Notes under the pieces: generated by a model
Databases searched by the model: none
Told to the model about the DNA's origin: nothing
The model's input: only the letters and a program-made list of their open reading frames with translations
Made by a program: the position numbers and the translations under genes
NCBI RefSeq assembly: GCF_900090305.1
Contig: NZ_LT607751.1
Coordinates: 1,922,001 to 1,986,000 of the forward strand
Source: Micromonospora siamensis
Lineage (GTDB): Bacteria > Actinomycetota > Actinomycetes > Mycobacteriales > Micromonosporaceae
Reading direction: 5' to 3'
DNA length: 64,000 nucleotides
Shown: positions 45,743 through 55,174 of the stretch, one piece after another
How the letters are laid out: the number at the start of each line of letters is the position of its first letter
Numbering within the stretch: position 1 is the first letter of the stretch

Positions 45743-46882
45743 ATGCGCATCGCCATCGTCACCGAGTCGTTCCCGCCGGACGTCAACGGCGTGGCGAACT
45801 CCGTCGTCCGCACCGCGGAGCATCTGGTGGCCCGGGGTCACGAGCCGGTGGTCATCGCCCCGACGCCGCCCGCCGGTCGCCGGCACGTCGGTGAGCGGTA
45901 CCCGTACCCGGTGGTCCGCATCCCCAGCGTGCCGCTCCCCGGCTACCAGGGTTTCCGGTTGGGGATGCCGAGCGCCCGGCTGACCGAGACGCTGACCGGG
46001 CACGCGCCGGACCTGGTCCACCTCGCCAGCCCGTTCGTCCTCGGTGCGCGGGCCGCCACGTTGGCCGCCCGGCACGGCGTGCCGACGGTGGCGGTCTACC
46101 AGACCGACGTGGCCTCCTACGCCCGCGAGTACCGGGTCGGTTGGGGGGAGGCGGCGGCGTGGCGGCGGATCCGGGAGATCCACAACTCGGCGCAGCGCAC
46201 CCTCGCCCCGTCCACCCGCGCCGCCGCCGACCTGATCGCCAACGGCGTGCAGCGGATCTGGCTCTGGCGACGGGGCGTGGACGCCGAGCGGTTCGACCCG
46301 AGCCGGCGCTGCGAGCGGCTGCGCCGGGAGTTGGCCCCCGGCGGGGAGCTGCTGGTCGGCTACGTCGGCCGGCTCGCCCCGGAGAAGCGGGTGGACCTGC
46401 TGACCGAGGTGTCCCGGCTGCCCGGGGTCCGGCTGGTGATCGTCGGGGACGGTCCGGCGCGGCGGCAGCTGGAACGGGTCCTGCCCGGGGCGCTCTTCCT
46501 CGGCGTGCGGCACGGCGCGGACCTGGCCCGGCTGTACGCCAGCCTCGACGTGTTCGTCCACACCGGACCGCACGAGACCTTCGGGCAGACGATCCAGGAG
46601 GCGCTGGCCAGCGGCGTACCGGTGGTCGCGCCGGACGCCGGCGGGCCGGTGGACCTGGTCGAGAGCGGCGTGACCGGGCAGCTGGTACCCCCCGGTGACC
46701 CGGCCGTGCTCGCCGACGCGGCGGCGGCGCTGCGCGCGGATCCGGCCCGGCGGGCGGCGTACGGGCTGGCCGCCCGGGCCACCGTCAGCCGGCGCAGTTG
46801 GGCCGCGGTGGGCGACGAGCTGATCGGGCACTACCGGGCGGTGCGGGCCGGGGCGGCGGCCGCGGACCCGCTGGTCGCATGA
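45743..46882 (+). CDS. GT4-type glycosyltransferase (MgtA-like mannosyltransferase)
   Basis: A 379-aa GT-B enzyme. The N-terminal domain begins MRIAIVTESFPPDVNGVANSV, typical of the GDP-mannose-dependent MgtA/PimB branch. The donor site in the C-terminal domain is HTGPHETFGQTIQEALASGVPVVAPDAGGPVDLV, with the E-x7-E motif. Acts on a lipid acceptor at the inner membrane face if the analogy holds. Its stop overlaps the start of the next glycosyltransferase (ATGA), so the two are translated together. They lie between the PDE and rph genes, a place where mycobacteria have no such genes. Confidence 0.85.
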   Translation: MRIAIVTESFPPDVNGVANSVVRTAEHLVARGHEPVVIAPTPPAGRRHVGERYPYPVVRIPSVPLPGYQGFRLGMPSARLTETLTGHAPDLVHLASPFVLGARAATLAARHGVPTVAVYQTDVASYAREYRVGWGEAAAWRRIREIHNSAQRTLAPSTRAAADLIANGVQRIWLWRRGVDAERFDPSRRCERLRRELAPGGELLVGYVGRLAPEKRVDLLTEVSRLPGVRLVIVGDGPARRQLERVLPGALFLGVRHGADLARLYASLDVFVHTGPHETFGQTIQEALASGVPVVAPDAGGPVDLVESGVTGQLVPPGDPAVLADAAAALRADPARRAAYGLAARATVSRRSWAAVGDELIGHYRAVRAGAAAADPLVA

Positions 46883-48069
46883 GCGGAGCCGACCGCCCCG
46901 ACCACGCGGCGCGGCGCGGGCTGCGGATCGTCCGGCTGGCGAACTTCGTCACCGGGCGCTCCGGCGGCCTGCGGACCGCGCTGCGCCACCTCGGGGAGGG
47001 CTACCTCGCCGCCGGGCACGACCCGGTTCTGGTCATCCCCGGAGACCGGTACGCCGACGCGCGCCGCCCCTGGGGAAGGGAGGTGACGCTGCCGGGGCCC
47101 CTGCTGCCGGGCACCGGCGGGTACCGGGTGCTGGCCGCGCGCCGCCGCCTCGCCGCGCTCCTGACCGAGCTGGCGCCGGACCGGTTGGAGGTCTCCGACC
47201 GGTCGACCCTGCGGTGGGCGGGGGACTGGGCCCGGGCGCACGGCGTCGGGTCGGTGATGGTGTCCCACGAGTGCCTGACCGGCCTGCTCGGCCAGTGGCG
47301 GGTTCCCGCCGGGCCGGCCCGCCGGATCGCCGACCGGCTCAACCGGGAGACCGTCCGGAGGTACGACCGGGTGCTCTGCACCACCCGGTGGGCGGCCGAG
47401 GAGTTCCACCGGATCGGCGCGACCAACGTCGGGCTGGTGTCGCTCGGGGTTGACCTGGCCACCTTCCACCCCACCCGCGCCGACCCGGCGCTGCGCGAGC
47501 GGTACGCCGACGACACCGAGCTGCTGCTGGTGCACTGCGCCCGGCTGTCCCCCGAGAAGCGCCCCGAACTGGCGGTGGACGCGTTGGCCGCGCTGCGCCG
47601 CGCCGGCGTACCCGCGGTGCTGGTCATGGCGGGGGACGGGCCGCTGCGGCCGGCGCTGGCCCGGCGGGCGGCCGGCCTGCCGGTGTCCTTCACCGGTTTC
47701 CTGCCCGGCCGGGACGCCGTCGCCGCGCTGCTGGCCAGCGCGGACGTGGTGCTCGCGCCCGGCCCGGTGGAGACCTTCGGGCTGGCTGGCCTGGAGGCGT
47801 TGGCCTGCGGGACACCGGTGGTGGTGAACGCCGCCAGCGCCCTGCCGGAGGTGGTGGGCGACGGCGGCCTGGCCGCCTACGGCACGGCCGAGTCGATCGC
47901 GGCGGCGGTCACCCGGCTGGTGGCCCGGCCCCCCGCGGAGCGGAGCCGGACGGCCCGCTGCCGGGCCGAACAGTTCGGCTGGGACGCGGCCGTGGCGGAC
48001 TTCCTGCGCGTGCACGACGCCATCGGGGCAGGTGAGGGAACCGTCCGGAATCGCCGCGCACCGGGCTGA
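46879..48069 (+). CDS. GT4-type glycosyltransferase, partner of the preceding gene
   Basis: A 396-aa GT-B enzyme starting at the ATGA overlap (ATG 46879). The N-terminal part (GLRIVRLANFVTGRSGGLRTALRHLGEGYLAAGHDPV) fits acceptor binding, the C-terminal donor site reads APGPVETFGLAGLEALACGTPVVVNAASALPEVV. The acceptor is unknown. The tight coupling with the upstream mannosyltransferase suggests consecutive steps on one glycolipid. Confidence 0.85.
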   Translation: MSGADRPDHAARRGLRIVRLANFVTGRSGGLRTALRHLGEGYLAAGHDPVLVIPGDRYADARRPWGREVTLPGPLLPGTGGYRVLAARRRLAALLTELAPDRLEVSDRSTLRWAGDWARAHGVGSVMVSHECLTGLLGQWRVPAGPARRIADRLNRETVRRYDRVLCTTRWAAEEFHRIGATNVGLVSLGVDLATFHPTRADPALRERYADDTELLLVHCARLSPEKRPELAVDALAALRRAGVPAVLVMAGDGPLRPALARRAAGLPVSFTGFLPGRDAVAALLASADVVLAPGPVETFGLAGLEALACGTPVVVNAASALPEVVGDGGLAAYGTAESIAAAVTRLVARPPAERSRTARCRAEQFGWDAAVADFLRVHDAIGAGEGTVRNRRAPG

Positions 48070-48128
48070 TCCGCCACAGGCGGGGCACCCGGACACCGGT
48101 CGATCACCGCACCGCATAGGGTGCAGGC

Positions 48129-48857
48129 ATGGCGCGACCTGACGGGCGGCGACCCGACCAACTCCGACCGGTGACGCTGACCCGGGGCTGGAGCACCCAT
48201 CCGGAAGGCTCGGTGCTCGTGGAGTTCGGTGGCACCCGGGTGCTCTGCACGGCGAGTGTGACCGAGGGGGTGCCCCGCTGGCGCAAGGGCTCCGGGCTCG
48301 GCTGGGTGACCGCCGAGTACGCGATGCTGCCCCGGGCCACGAACACCCGGTCGGACCGGGAGAGCGTGCGCGGCAAGATCGGTGGCCGGACCCACGAGAT
48401 CTCCCGACTGATCGGGCGCAGCCTGCGGGCCGGCATCGACCTCAAGGCGCTCGGCGAGAATTCCGTCGTGCTCGACTGCGACGTGCTCCAGGCCGACGGC
48501 GGCACCCGTACGGCGGCGATCACCGGCGCGTACGTGGCGCTGCACGACGCGGTGACCTGGCTGGCCGGGCGCAAGGCGCTGGCCGGCAAGGTGGAGAAGG
48601 TGATGCACCGGTCGGTGTCCGCGGTGAGCGTCGGCATCATCGCCGGTGAGCCGCGGCTGGACCTGTGCTACGAGGAGGACGTGGCCGCCGAGGTGGACAT
48701 GAACGTGGTCTGCACCGGCGAGGGGGAGTTCGTCGAGGTGCAGGGCACCGGCGAGGACGGCGTCTTCTCCCGGGCCCAGCTCGACGCCCTGCTCGACGTG
48801 GCCACGTTGGGCTGCATGGAACTGGCCGACGCGCAGCGGAAGGCACTCGCATCATGA
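48129..48857 (+). CDS. rph: Ribonuclease PH
   Basis: A 242-aa phosphorolytic 3'-exoribonuclease that trims tRNA precursors. Key stretches: [21 protein letters not shown] at the N-terminus (RxxD block), [20 protein letters not shown] [22 protein letters not shown] near residue 60, [24 protein letters not shown] with the phosphate-binding Arg residues, and the C-terminal [19 protein letters not shown]. It overlaps rdgB by four bases (ATGA). Confidence 0.96.
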   Translation: MARPDGRRPDQLRPVTLTRGWSTHPEGSVLVEFGGTRVLCTASVTEGVPRWRKGSGLGWVTAEYAMLPRATNTRSDRESVRGKIGGRTHEISRLIGRSLRAGIDLKALGENSVVLDCDVLQADGGTRTAAITGAYVALHDAVTWLAGRKALAGKVEKVMHRSVSAVSVGIIAGEPRLDLCYEEDVAAEVDMNVVCTGEGEFVEVQGTGEDGVFSRAQLDALLDVATLGCMELADAQRKALAS

Positions 48858-49471
48858 ACAAGGTCCTGCTCGCCACCCGTAACCGCAAGAAGCTGGTCGA
48901 GCTGCAGCGCATCCTCGACGGGGCGCTCGGCGCGCACCGGATCGCCCTGATCGGCCTGGACGACGTCGAGGAATATCCGGAGCTGCCGGAGAGCGGCCTG
49001 ACCTTCGGCGAGAACGCGCTGATCAAGGCCCGGGAGGGCTGCCGGCGTACCGGCCTGCCGACCATCGCCGACGACTCCGGGATCGCGGTCGACGCGCTCA
49101 ACGGCATGCCGGGGGTGTTCAGCGCCCGCTGGGCCGGCTCGCACGGCGACGACCAGGCCAACCTCCAGCTGGTGCTGGACCAGATCGCCGACCTGCCGGA
49201 CGAGAACCGGGGCGCGTCGTTCGTCTGCACGGTCGCGCTGGTGCTGCCCGGCGGTAAGGAGCACCTGGTCGACGGCCGCCAGTCCGGCCGGCTGCTGCGC
49301 GCCCCGCGCGGCGAGGGTGGCTTCGGGTACGACCCGATCTTCCTCGGCGACGGTCAGGAGCGGACCAACGCGGAGCTGACCCCGCAGGAGAAGGACGCGA
49401 TCAGCCACCGCGGCAAGGCGCTGCGCGAGCTGGCGAAGCTGGTCGCGAAGGTGCTGCCCACGGCCACCTGA
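48854..49471 (+). CDS. rdgB: Non-canonical purine NTP pyrophosphatase (RdgB/HAM1)
   Basis: A 205-aa enzyme that hydrolyses ITP, dITP and XTP to keep them out of nucleic acids. Motifs: [17 protein letters not shown] (N-terminal SxNxxK-like loop), [45 protein letters not shown] (metal and base site) and [12 protein letters not shown] near residue 150. Coupled to rph as in many bacteria. Confidence 0.96.
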   Translation: MNKVLLATRNRKKLVELQRILDGALGAHRIALIGLDDVEEYPELPESGLTFGENALIKAREGCRRTGLPTIADDSGIAVDALNGMPGVFSARWAGSHGDDQANLQLVLDQIADLPDENRGASFVCTVALVLPGGKEHLVDGRQSGRLLRAPRGEGGFGYDPIFLGDGQERTNAELTPQEKDAISHRGKALRELAKLVAKVLPTAT

Positions 49472-49499
49472 GCCGGCCGGGCCGGTTCGCCCCGGCCAG

Positions 49500-49631
49500 C
49501 GCTCGGATCAGCCGGTGTCCGCCCTCGAGGTGCGGCGCCGGCCCGGTGACGAATCCGTTCTCCATGACCGCTCCGAAGGCCTGGGCGATGCCCGCCGGAT
49601 CGCCCACCCGGCCGCCGGGCAGCCGCGCCAT
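49500..49631 (-). pseudogene. Remnant of a short-chain dehydrogenase C-terminus
   Basis: On the minus strand this stretch encodes MARLPGGRVGDPAGIAQAF, then a run ending ENGFVTG and EGGHRLI. This is the end of classical SDR enzymes (GRVG-P-DIA, ENGFVTG, DGGHRL). The Rossmann part with GxxxGxG and YxxxK is absent: the upstream bases code for the next gene on the plus strand. The native stop is lost too, as the frame runs on into antisense of rdgB. A decayed gene fragment at the edge of the exopolysaccharide locus. Confidence 0.55.
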
Positions 49632-49729
49632 GGGCCGGTCCGCGCGCCCGCCACGTCGTCGGGCCATCTACTGTTGGCGCAGGAAACTCGTCCGGTCGGT
49701 CCGTACGGGTGTGGCATCGGGGAGACACG

Positions 49730-50998
49730 ATGGCGGGGGCCGGGGCACGTGGCGCCCTCGCGGTGCTGGTGGCCGGGGTGGTGCTGGCGGTGGGCGTTAG
49801 CCTGGTGGCCGCCACGACGACCAGCCGCAGCGAGAGCCAGGCGACCGGTGTCTGGGCCACCCAGTCGCCCACGAGCGGACCGGTCGTCGGCTCCCTCCGG
49901 GACGCCGGTAGCGGCTTCGTCCACCCGGGCGTACTGGTCAGCAGCGGCCAGCTGGAGTTCGTCGCCGGCAAGGTCCGGGCCCGCGAGGAGCCCTGGTATT
50001 CGGCCCTGCGCGCCGTCCAGCGCAGCCGGTACAGCCAGCTGGACTGGCAGCCGAAGCCTTACGCCACCGTGGACTGCGGCTTCTACGGCAAGCCGGCGGT
50101 CGGCTGCACCGAGGAGACCGACGACGCCACGGCCGCGTATCTGCACGCGCTGTTGTGGTACTTCACCGGGGACCGTCGCCACGCGAAGAAGTCGGTCGAG
50201 ATCATCGACGCCTGGTCCGAGGTGCTGAAGCGGCACACCAACACCAACGGCCCGTTGCAGGCCGGTTGGTCGGGGGCGTCCTTCTCCCGGGCCGCGGAAC
50301 TCATGCGGTACACCTGGACCGGGTGGCCCCAGGAGCGGATCGACCGGGCGGAGCGGATGTTCCGCAAGGTCTACCTGCCGACGCTGTCGCAGCCGTTGAA
50401 CTGGAACCGGGCCGGTAACTGGGAACTGATCATGATGGACGCCGCGGTCGGCATCTCGGTCTTCCTCGACGACCGGTCCGCCTTCGGCAAGGCGGTCAAC
50501 CGCTGGCGGAAGCGGCTGCCGGCATACATCTACCTCCCCTCGGACGGCCCGGTGCCGAAGTCCCCGCCGGGGAAGCGGCTGGACCGGCAGGAGGTCGTCG
50601 CGTACTGGGGCGACCAGAGCCGCTTCGTGACCGGCCTCGCCCAGGAGACCTGCCGGGACTTCCTGCACACCGGGTGGGGGCTGGCCGCGGCGGCGCACGT
50701 GGCGGAGACCGCCTGGATCCAGGGCTTCGACCTGTACGCCGAGGCCCGTCCCCGGCTCACCGCCGCGATGGAACTGCACGCCGCGTACGAGTTGGACGAG
50801 CCGGTGCCCAACTGGCTGTGCGGTGGACAGTTGGCCCTCGGCCTAGCGCCGTCGCCCGAGGTGGCCTACAACCACTACACCACCCGGATGGGGCTGAAGC
50901 TGCCCCGGACCACCGAGCTCGTGGTGGCCGCCCGGCCCGCCCAGCCCGGGATGTTCTACGCGGCCGAGACACTGACTCACGCGGGCAATCCGAGCTGA
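49730..50998 (+). CDS. Secreted alginate lyase/heparinase-like protein
   Basis: A 422-aa exported protein. The ATG at 49730 follows GGGGAGACACG and leads into a signal peptide or anchor (residues 5-30, ARGALAVLVAGVVLAVGVSLVAA). The rest is an (alpha/alpha) toroid-like fold with the family blocks LHALLWYFTGDRRHAKKSVEIIDAWS near residue 133, QAGWSGASFSRAAELMRYTW, and WNRAGNWELIMMDAAVGISVFLDDRSAF near residue 225 (the N-x-x-W site region), plus a later AQETCRDFLHTGWGLAAAAHVAETA. It probably cleaves an acidic polysaccharide during synthesis, as lyases in such loci do. First gene of the exopolysaccharide set. Confidence 0.8.
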   Translation: MAGAGARGALAVLVAGVVLAVGVSLVAATTTSRSESQATGVWATQSPTSGPVVGSLRDAGSGFVHPGVLVSSGQLEFVAGKVRAREEPWYSALRAVQRSRYSQLDWQPKPYATVDCGFYGKPAVGCTEETDDATAAYLHALLWYFTGDRRHAKKSVEIIDAWSEVLKRHTNTNGPLQAGWSGASFSRAAELMRYTWTGWPQERIDRAERMFRKVYLPTLSQPLNWNRAGNWELIMMDAAVGISVFLDDRSAFGKAVNRWRKRLPAYIYLPSDGPVPKSPPGKRLDRQEVVAYWGDQSRFVTGLAQETCRDFLHTGWGLAAAAHVAETAWIQGFDLYAEARPRLTAAMELHAAYELDEPVPNWLCGGQLALGLAPSPEVAYNHYTTRMGLKLPRTTELVVAARPAQPGMFYAAETLTHAGNPS

Positions 50999-51139
50999 TC
51001 CTCCTCCTGGGCCGGTCGGATCCGCCGCCTGATCGGGTACGTAGTCGACTACCGGGACAGTCACCATCTCACGGCCACCTTCGCGCGCACCCTCGGCGGC
51101 CGGCTCGTCGACCTGGTCGCCGGAGGGCTGGCGCCGTGA
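50999..51139 (+). pseudogene. Remnant of an acyltransferase-SGNH C-terminus
   Basis: In the same frame as the preceding gene and right after its stop, the sequence encodes RRLIGYVVDYRDSHHLTATF, then ARTLGGRLVDLVAGG and a stop at 51137-51139. YRDSHHLTATFAR is the end of the SGNH domain in OafA/YrhL-type acyltransferase-3 proteins, including the catalytic Asp-x-x-His. The membrane acyltransferase part is missing. This is a leftover of a lost O-acetyltransferase gene. The rest of the 332-bp gap up to 51330 shows no gene. Confidence 0.6.
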
Positions 51140-51330
51140 CCCCGGCCGCTCCCGGTCTGCGGGTCGGTGCCGCCGGCCGGCCGCCGGCACCGGTCCGGGC
51201 CGGGAAGGACCGCCGGCATGGCCCGGAAGTCTCACCCTCCTCGCGTATAGTGCCCCCGATCGGTTACAGCGAGAGGATCGCGGGTGGACAGTAACCTCGG
51301 CAATCTCGGCCGGGAGTGGTCGTCCGAGAC

Positions 51331-52845
51331 ATGTTTGGTCGGCCACGGGTGAGCCGTTCATCCTCCGCCCTCACCCGGCACTGGCAGCGCGGGGACGAGG
51401 CGGCCGGATCGGGCCGCCTCGGCCGGTTCGCCTGGTACCTGATCGTCGTCTCGTTGCTGATCATCGGCCTGAAACCGCTGCTGGACATTCCGGGCAAGAA
51501 GGTCCCGTACGACACGGTCGACGCCGGGATGATCGCGACGACCATCGGCGCCGGCCTGATGGGCCTGGCCCTGCTGCTGCTCTTCGTCGTCCACCGGGGT
51601 GTCCCGGCGAGACTGCTGCCGGTGGTCGTCGCGCTGGTCGGGCTCGGCCTGCTCTCCGTGGTGGACCTGCTGCTGGTGCCGGCCCGTGACGGGTTCCTCC
51701 AGCAGTTCGAGGTGGACGGCCTGCGGGACATCTTCGGCTCGTACGTGCCACCGACGAAAGGCACCATCACCCAGGCCGCCCAGCTCGTGGTCGGGTTCGC
51801 CCCGGTGGCGCTGCTCGTCGCCATGGTGTTCACGCCGCACTGGTTCCCCGCCGAGCGGATCCGCCAGGTGCTGCTCCTGGTGCTCCTCGGGACCGCGGTG
51901 CACTGCCTGATCGCGTGGCTCCAGGTGGCCGGGGTTGTGCCGTACACGTTCTTCTTCAAGCTGCCCGGCGGCAACATCGGCCGGGCCTCGGGTGGCTACT
52001 TCCACCCGGCGTCCCTGGGCCGGCTGCTGATCTTCGGGGTGTTCCTGATCTACGCGGTCGGCGCCCGGCTGCGGTTCCGGCTGCCGGCCCGCCTCGGACT
52101 CATCGTGCTCCTCGTCGGCACCACCTTCGTCACCACCCACCGGCTGACCCTGCTATGCGTGGGGCTGGTCATCGCGGCGATGGAGCTACGGCGCCTGCCG
52201 CAGCTGCTCGCCTGGCTCCGCGGCCTGCCGCTGCGGGTGGCCGTCCCCGGTGCCGTGCTCGTGCTCGCGGCGGTCGTCGTCCTGCTGGTGATCTGGGGCG
52301 ACTTCCTCTGGCGCCGGGTGGCCTTCCTGCTCACCCAGGTCGGCTCGCTCGACGTCACCGACAAGGACTTCATGCGGGGCCGGGGAGAGATCTGGGCGGC
52401 GATCGCCGACGCCTGGGGGCACGCGCCGTTGGACGTCTGGCTGTACGGTCTTGGCTACGAGCCGTGGAACACTCACAGCGACCCGGTACGGATCTTCGTG
52501 GTCTGGGGTCTCTTCGGCGTCGTGCTGATGTCGGTGCTCTTCGTCACCCTGTGGCGGGCCACCCGGCCGCTGCTGGACGCGGAGGGCCGGTGGGCCCTGG
52601 GCGTGCTCTACGTGGCGACCGCCTTCTTCGCGCTGACCCAGAAGCCGACCTCCTACTCGTACTACATGTGGCTGTTCCTCTTCGCGCACCTGCTGCTCGT
52701 CGTGGTGCGCCCGCGGCGCGTCGAGCCGGCCGGTGCCGGCCACGGCACGACCCCCCACGACCCGGACCGGCCGCCCACGCCACCCCCCACTCGCCCGGGC
52801 CCGGTACGGACCGCGCCCGGGGTCTATCGAAGCGAGGGATATTGA
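51331..52845 (+). CDS. Wzy/O-antigen-ligase-like membrane polymerase
   Basis: A protein of about 504 aa with some eleven membrane helices and a large extracytoplasmic loop (residues about 320-395, GDFLWRRVAFLLTQVGSLDVTDKDFMRGRGEIWAA...). The pattern (F)xRGRGEIW in that loop is typical of Wzy/WaaL-type enzymes that join polysaccharide repeat units outside the membrane. The C-terminus is a Pro-rich tail. The start is unsure: ATG 51331 or GTG 51316, neither with a strong ribosome site. Its stop overlaps the next ATG (TGATG). Confidence 0.8.
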   Translation: MFGRPRVSRSSSALTRHWQRGDEAAGSGRLGRFAWYLIVVSLLIIGLKPLLDIPGKKVPYDTVDAGMIATTIGAGLMGLALLLLFVVHRGVPARLLPVVVALVGLGLLSVVDLLLVPARDGFLQQFEVDGLRDIFGSYVPPTKGTITQAAQLVVGFAPVALLVAMVFTPHWFPAERIRQVLLLVLLGTAVHCLIAWLQVAGVVPYTFFFKLPGGNIGRASGGYFHPASLGRLLIFGVFLIYAVGARLRFRLPARLGLIVLLVGTTFVTTHRLTLLCVGLVIAAMELRRLPQLLAWLRGLPLRVAVPGAVLVLAAVVVLLVIWGDFLWRRVAFLLTQVGSLDVTDKDFMRGRGEIWAAIADAWGHAPLDVWLYGLGYEPWNTHSDPVRIFVVWGLFGVVLMSVLFVTLWRATRPLLDAEGRWALGVLYVATAFFALTQKPTSYSYYMWLFLFAHLLLVVVRPRRVEPAGAGHGTTPHDPDRPPTPPPTRPGPVRTAPGVYRSEGY

Positions 52846-53801
52846 TGAGCCACCCCCTGTTCATCTCCTGGAAGCGTTACCAGCGCCGCTCCGACGTCCT
52901 CGCCGAGGCGCTGGGCGCCGAGATCGTCTGGCGGCCGCACAAGGCGACCTCGAAGTTCCTGCGCCCCACCGACTACCTGTCCCACGTGCGCGACGACCTG
53001 GAGTTGCTGCGCCAACGCCGGCCCCCGTACGTGGTGGTGCAGACGCAGCCGCACTTCACCGCCCTGGCGCCGTACCGCGCACGGGTGCCGTACGTGGTCG
53101 ACGCGCACAACGGGCAGTTCCAGTCCTGGTGGCGGAAGGTGCCCGGCACCGAGCGGGTGCTGCGCGGGGCGGCGCTGGTGCTGACCCACACCCGGGAGGC
53201 CGACGCGATGGCGCACGAGGCCTTCCCCGGCCTGCGTACGCTGGTCGTGCGTGACCCGCTGCGGGAGATCGCGCCGGCGGCGCCGCGCGGCTGGGTCTTC
53301 GTGGTGGCGACCGCCGCCCCGGACGAGCCGATGGACGTGCTGCTCGACGCGATCGCGGCGACGCCGGACGTCACCTTCGCCACCACCGCGCCGCTGCACA
53401 AGCTGCCCGACGGGCTGCGGGAGCGGGCCCAGGCGATGCCGAACCTGATCAGCCTCGGCTTCCTCGACCTGCCCGACTACGAGGCGGCCCTGGCCGGCGC
53501 CCGAGCCGTGGTGGTGCTGACCGACCGGGAGGGCTGCCAGCCGAGCGGCGCCTGCGAGGCGCTCAGCGCCGGCCGGCCCCTGGTGCTGTCGCACACCCGC
53601 ACGACCGAGGAACTCTTCGGCGACGTCGCCGTCCTGGTACGCAACGAGGCGCCGGCGCTGGCCGCCGGGGTGCGGGCGGCGCTGGCCGCCGAGCCGATGG
53701 CGGCGGCGCGGGCCGCGGTGGCGCGGGCGGCCTGGCGGGCCCGCACCGCGGTCGAGCTCCAGCAGCTGGTGGCACACGTCTCGACGGGAGCGATCCGGTG
53801 A
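52845..53801 (+). CDS. Glycosyltransferase of the exopolysaccharide locus
   Basis: A 318-aa protein starting ATG 52845, overlapping the stop of the polymerase gene. It begins MSHPLFISWKRYQRRSDVLAEALGAE. VPYVVDAHNGQFQSWW near residue 87 and LTDREGCQPSGACEALSAGRPLVLSHTRTTEELFG near residue 225 are the GT-B acceptor and donor sites (E-x-C/G...S-A-C-E block). It adds a sugar to the lipid-linked repeat unit. The exact sugar is unknown. Confidence 0.8.
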   Translation: MSHPLFISWKRYQRRSDVLAEALGAEIVWRPHKATSKFLRPTDYLSHVRDDLELLRQRRPPYVVVQTQPHFTALAPYRARVPYVVDAHNGQFQSWWRKVPGTERVLRGAALVLTHTREADAMAHEAFPGLRTLVVRDPLREIAPAAPRGWVFVVATAAPDEPMDVLLDAIAATPDVTFATTAPLHKLPDGLRERAQAMPNLISLGFLDLPDYEAALAGARAVVVLTDREGCQPSGACEALSAGRPLVLSHTRTTEELFGDVAVLVRNEAPALAAGVRAALAAEPMAAARAAVARAAWRARTAVELQQLVAHVSTGAIR

Positions 53802-53808
53802 CCCGGCC

Positions 53809-55173
53809 ATGACGGGGACGGCGGTGCGCAGCGGGCCGGTCGCCCCGCGCCGCTCGGGCGGCGGGCTGAGCCGTCGGCTGCGCCAGCTCGGCATGCTCGG
53901 CATCAGCCAGGTCGGGCTCACGGTGATCGCCTTCGTCACCCAGTTGCTGCTGGCCCGTAGCCTGCCGCAGGCGCACTTCGGCGCCTTCATGTCGGTGATG
54001 TCGCTGGTCACCCTGGCCGGCCCGCTGGCGCTCTTCGGCGTCGCGGAGTTCTGGCTGCAGCGGTTCGGCCGGGAGGGGCCACGCGCGCTGCGCTGGGTCC
54101 TGCCGTCGGTGGTGCTGGTGCTGGTCTGCTCCGGCGTGCAGACGGCCGTGCTGGTCGCCTGGGGCCTGCTGGACCGGACCGACCCGCTCGTCGGCGACCT
54201 GCGGATCGCATTGGCGCCGGTGATCCTCGCCCAGGCCGGCATGGCGCTGGCGGTGTCGGCGATGCAACTGCGCGGCGCCTACGGGCAGCTCTCCGTGCTG
54301 CAACTGGTACCGCAGGCCGGACGGCTGCTCGTCGCCCTGCTCACCTGGGTCGCCGGGCTGACCGCGCTCGCCGCCGCCACCGGCTACGCACTGGTCGCGG
54401 TCGGCACCGTCGCGCTGAGCGCGGTGGCGCTGGCGCCGCTGCTGACCGGCCGCAGTCGGTTCGAGGGACACCGGTCCGCCCCGGTGCGGCCCGGCCGTCC
54501 GCCCCGTCCCGCGCACCTGGTCGGCGGGGCCATGCCGTTCATGCTCGGCAGCCTCTTCTACCTGCTGGGCATGCAGCTCGGCGTGGTGGTCTCCGGCGAG
54601 TTCCTCAGCGTGGAGTCGGCGGCCGTGCTTGCTGTCCCGATGACGCTGCTCACCGCGATCTACGTGCTGCCGCGCGTGGTCTACCAGCAGTACTTCCTGG
54701 CCAAGCTGCACCGGTGGTCGCGGTCGGACCGGGACGCGGTCCTGGTCGCGTACCGCGCCGGCACGGTCGGCATGATCGCCCTCGGCCTGCTCATCGCCGC
54801 CGCGATGGCGCTCGTCGCCCGGTTCGCCATCCCGATGGTCTTCGGCCCCGAGTACGCCGAATCCGTCCCGGTGATGGCCGTGCTGGCGCTGGCGGTTCCG
54901 TTGCGGTTCGGCTCGGCCAGCGTCGCGTCGCTGCTGACCAGCGGGGGGCTGCTCCGACGCAAGGTCTTCTACCAGGGTGTCGGCGCGGTCGTCTACCTGG
55001 TGACCCTCGCCGTGGGCATCCAGCTGGCGGGGGTGACCGGGGCGGCCTGGGCCACCGTGCTGGCGGAGGGGGTGCTGCTGGTGCTCTTCTGGACCGCAGT
55101 CAGGCGTGACGTGGTCGCCGATGCCGAACTGCCGTCCTGGGCCGAGATCCGGCGACGGCTGACGAAGGAGTGA
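53809..55173 (+). CDS. Polysaccharide flippase (Wzx/PST type)
   Basis: A 454-aa protein with about twelve to fourteen helices. The N-terminal part (LSRRLRQLGMLGISQVGLTVIAFVTQLLLARSLPQAHFGAFMSVM) is the classical start of O-antigen and capsule flippases. It would move the lipid-linked repeat unit to the outer membrane face, where the Wzy-like protein polymerises it. Eight bases separate it from the glycosyltransferase gene, and one base from the next gene, so it is in the same operon. Confidence 0.88.
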   Translation: MTGTAVRSGPVAPRRSGGGLSRRLRQLGMLGISQVGLTVIAFVTQLLLARSLPQAHFGAFMSVMSLVTLAGPLALFGVAEFWLQRFGREGPRALRWVLPSVVLVLVCSGVQTAVLVAWGLLDRTDPLVGDLRIALAPVILAQAGMALAVSAMQLRGAYGQLSVLQLVPQAGRLLVALLTWVAGLTALAAATGYALVAVGTVALSAVALAPLLTGRSRFEGHRSAPVRPGRPPRPAHLVGGAMPFMLGSLFYLLGMQLGVVVSGEFLSVESAAVLAVPMTLLTAIYVLPRVVYQQYFLAKLHRWSRSDRDAVLVAYRAGTVGMIALGLLIAAAMALVARFAIPMVFGPEYAESVPVMAVLALAVPLRFGSASVASLLTSGGLLRRKVFYQGVGAVVYLVTLAVGIQLAGVTGAAWATVLAEGVLLVLFWTAVRRDVVADAELPSWAEIRRRLTKE

Positions 55174-55174
55174 C

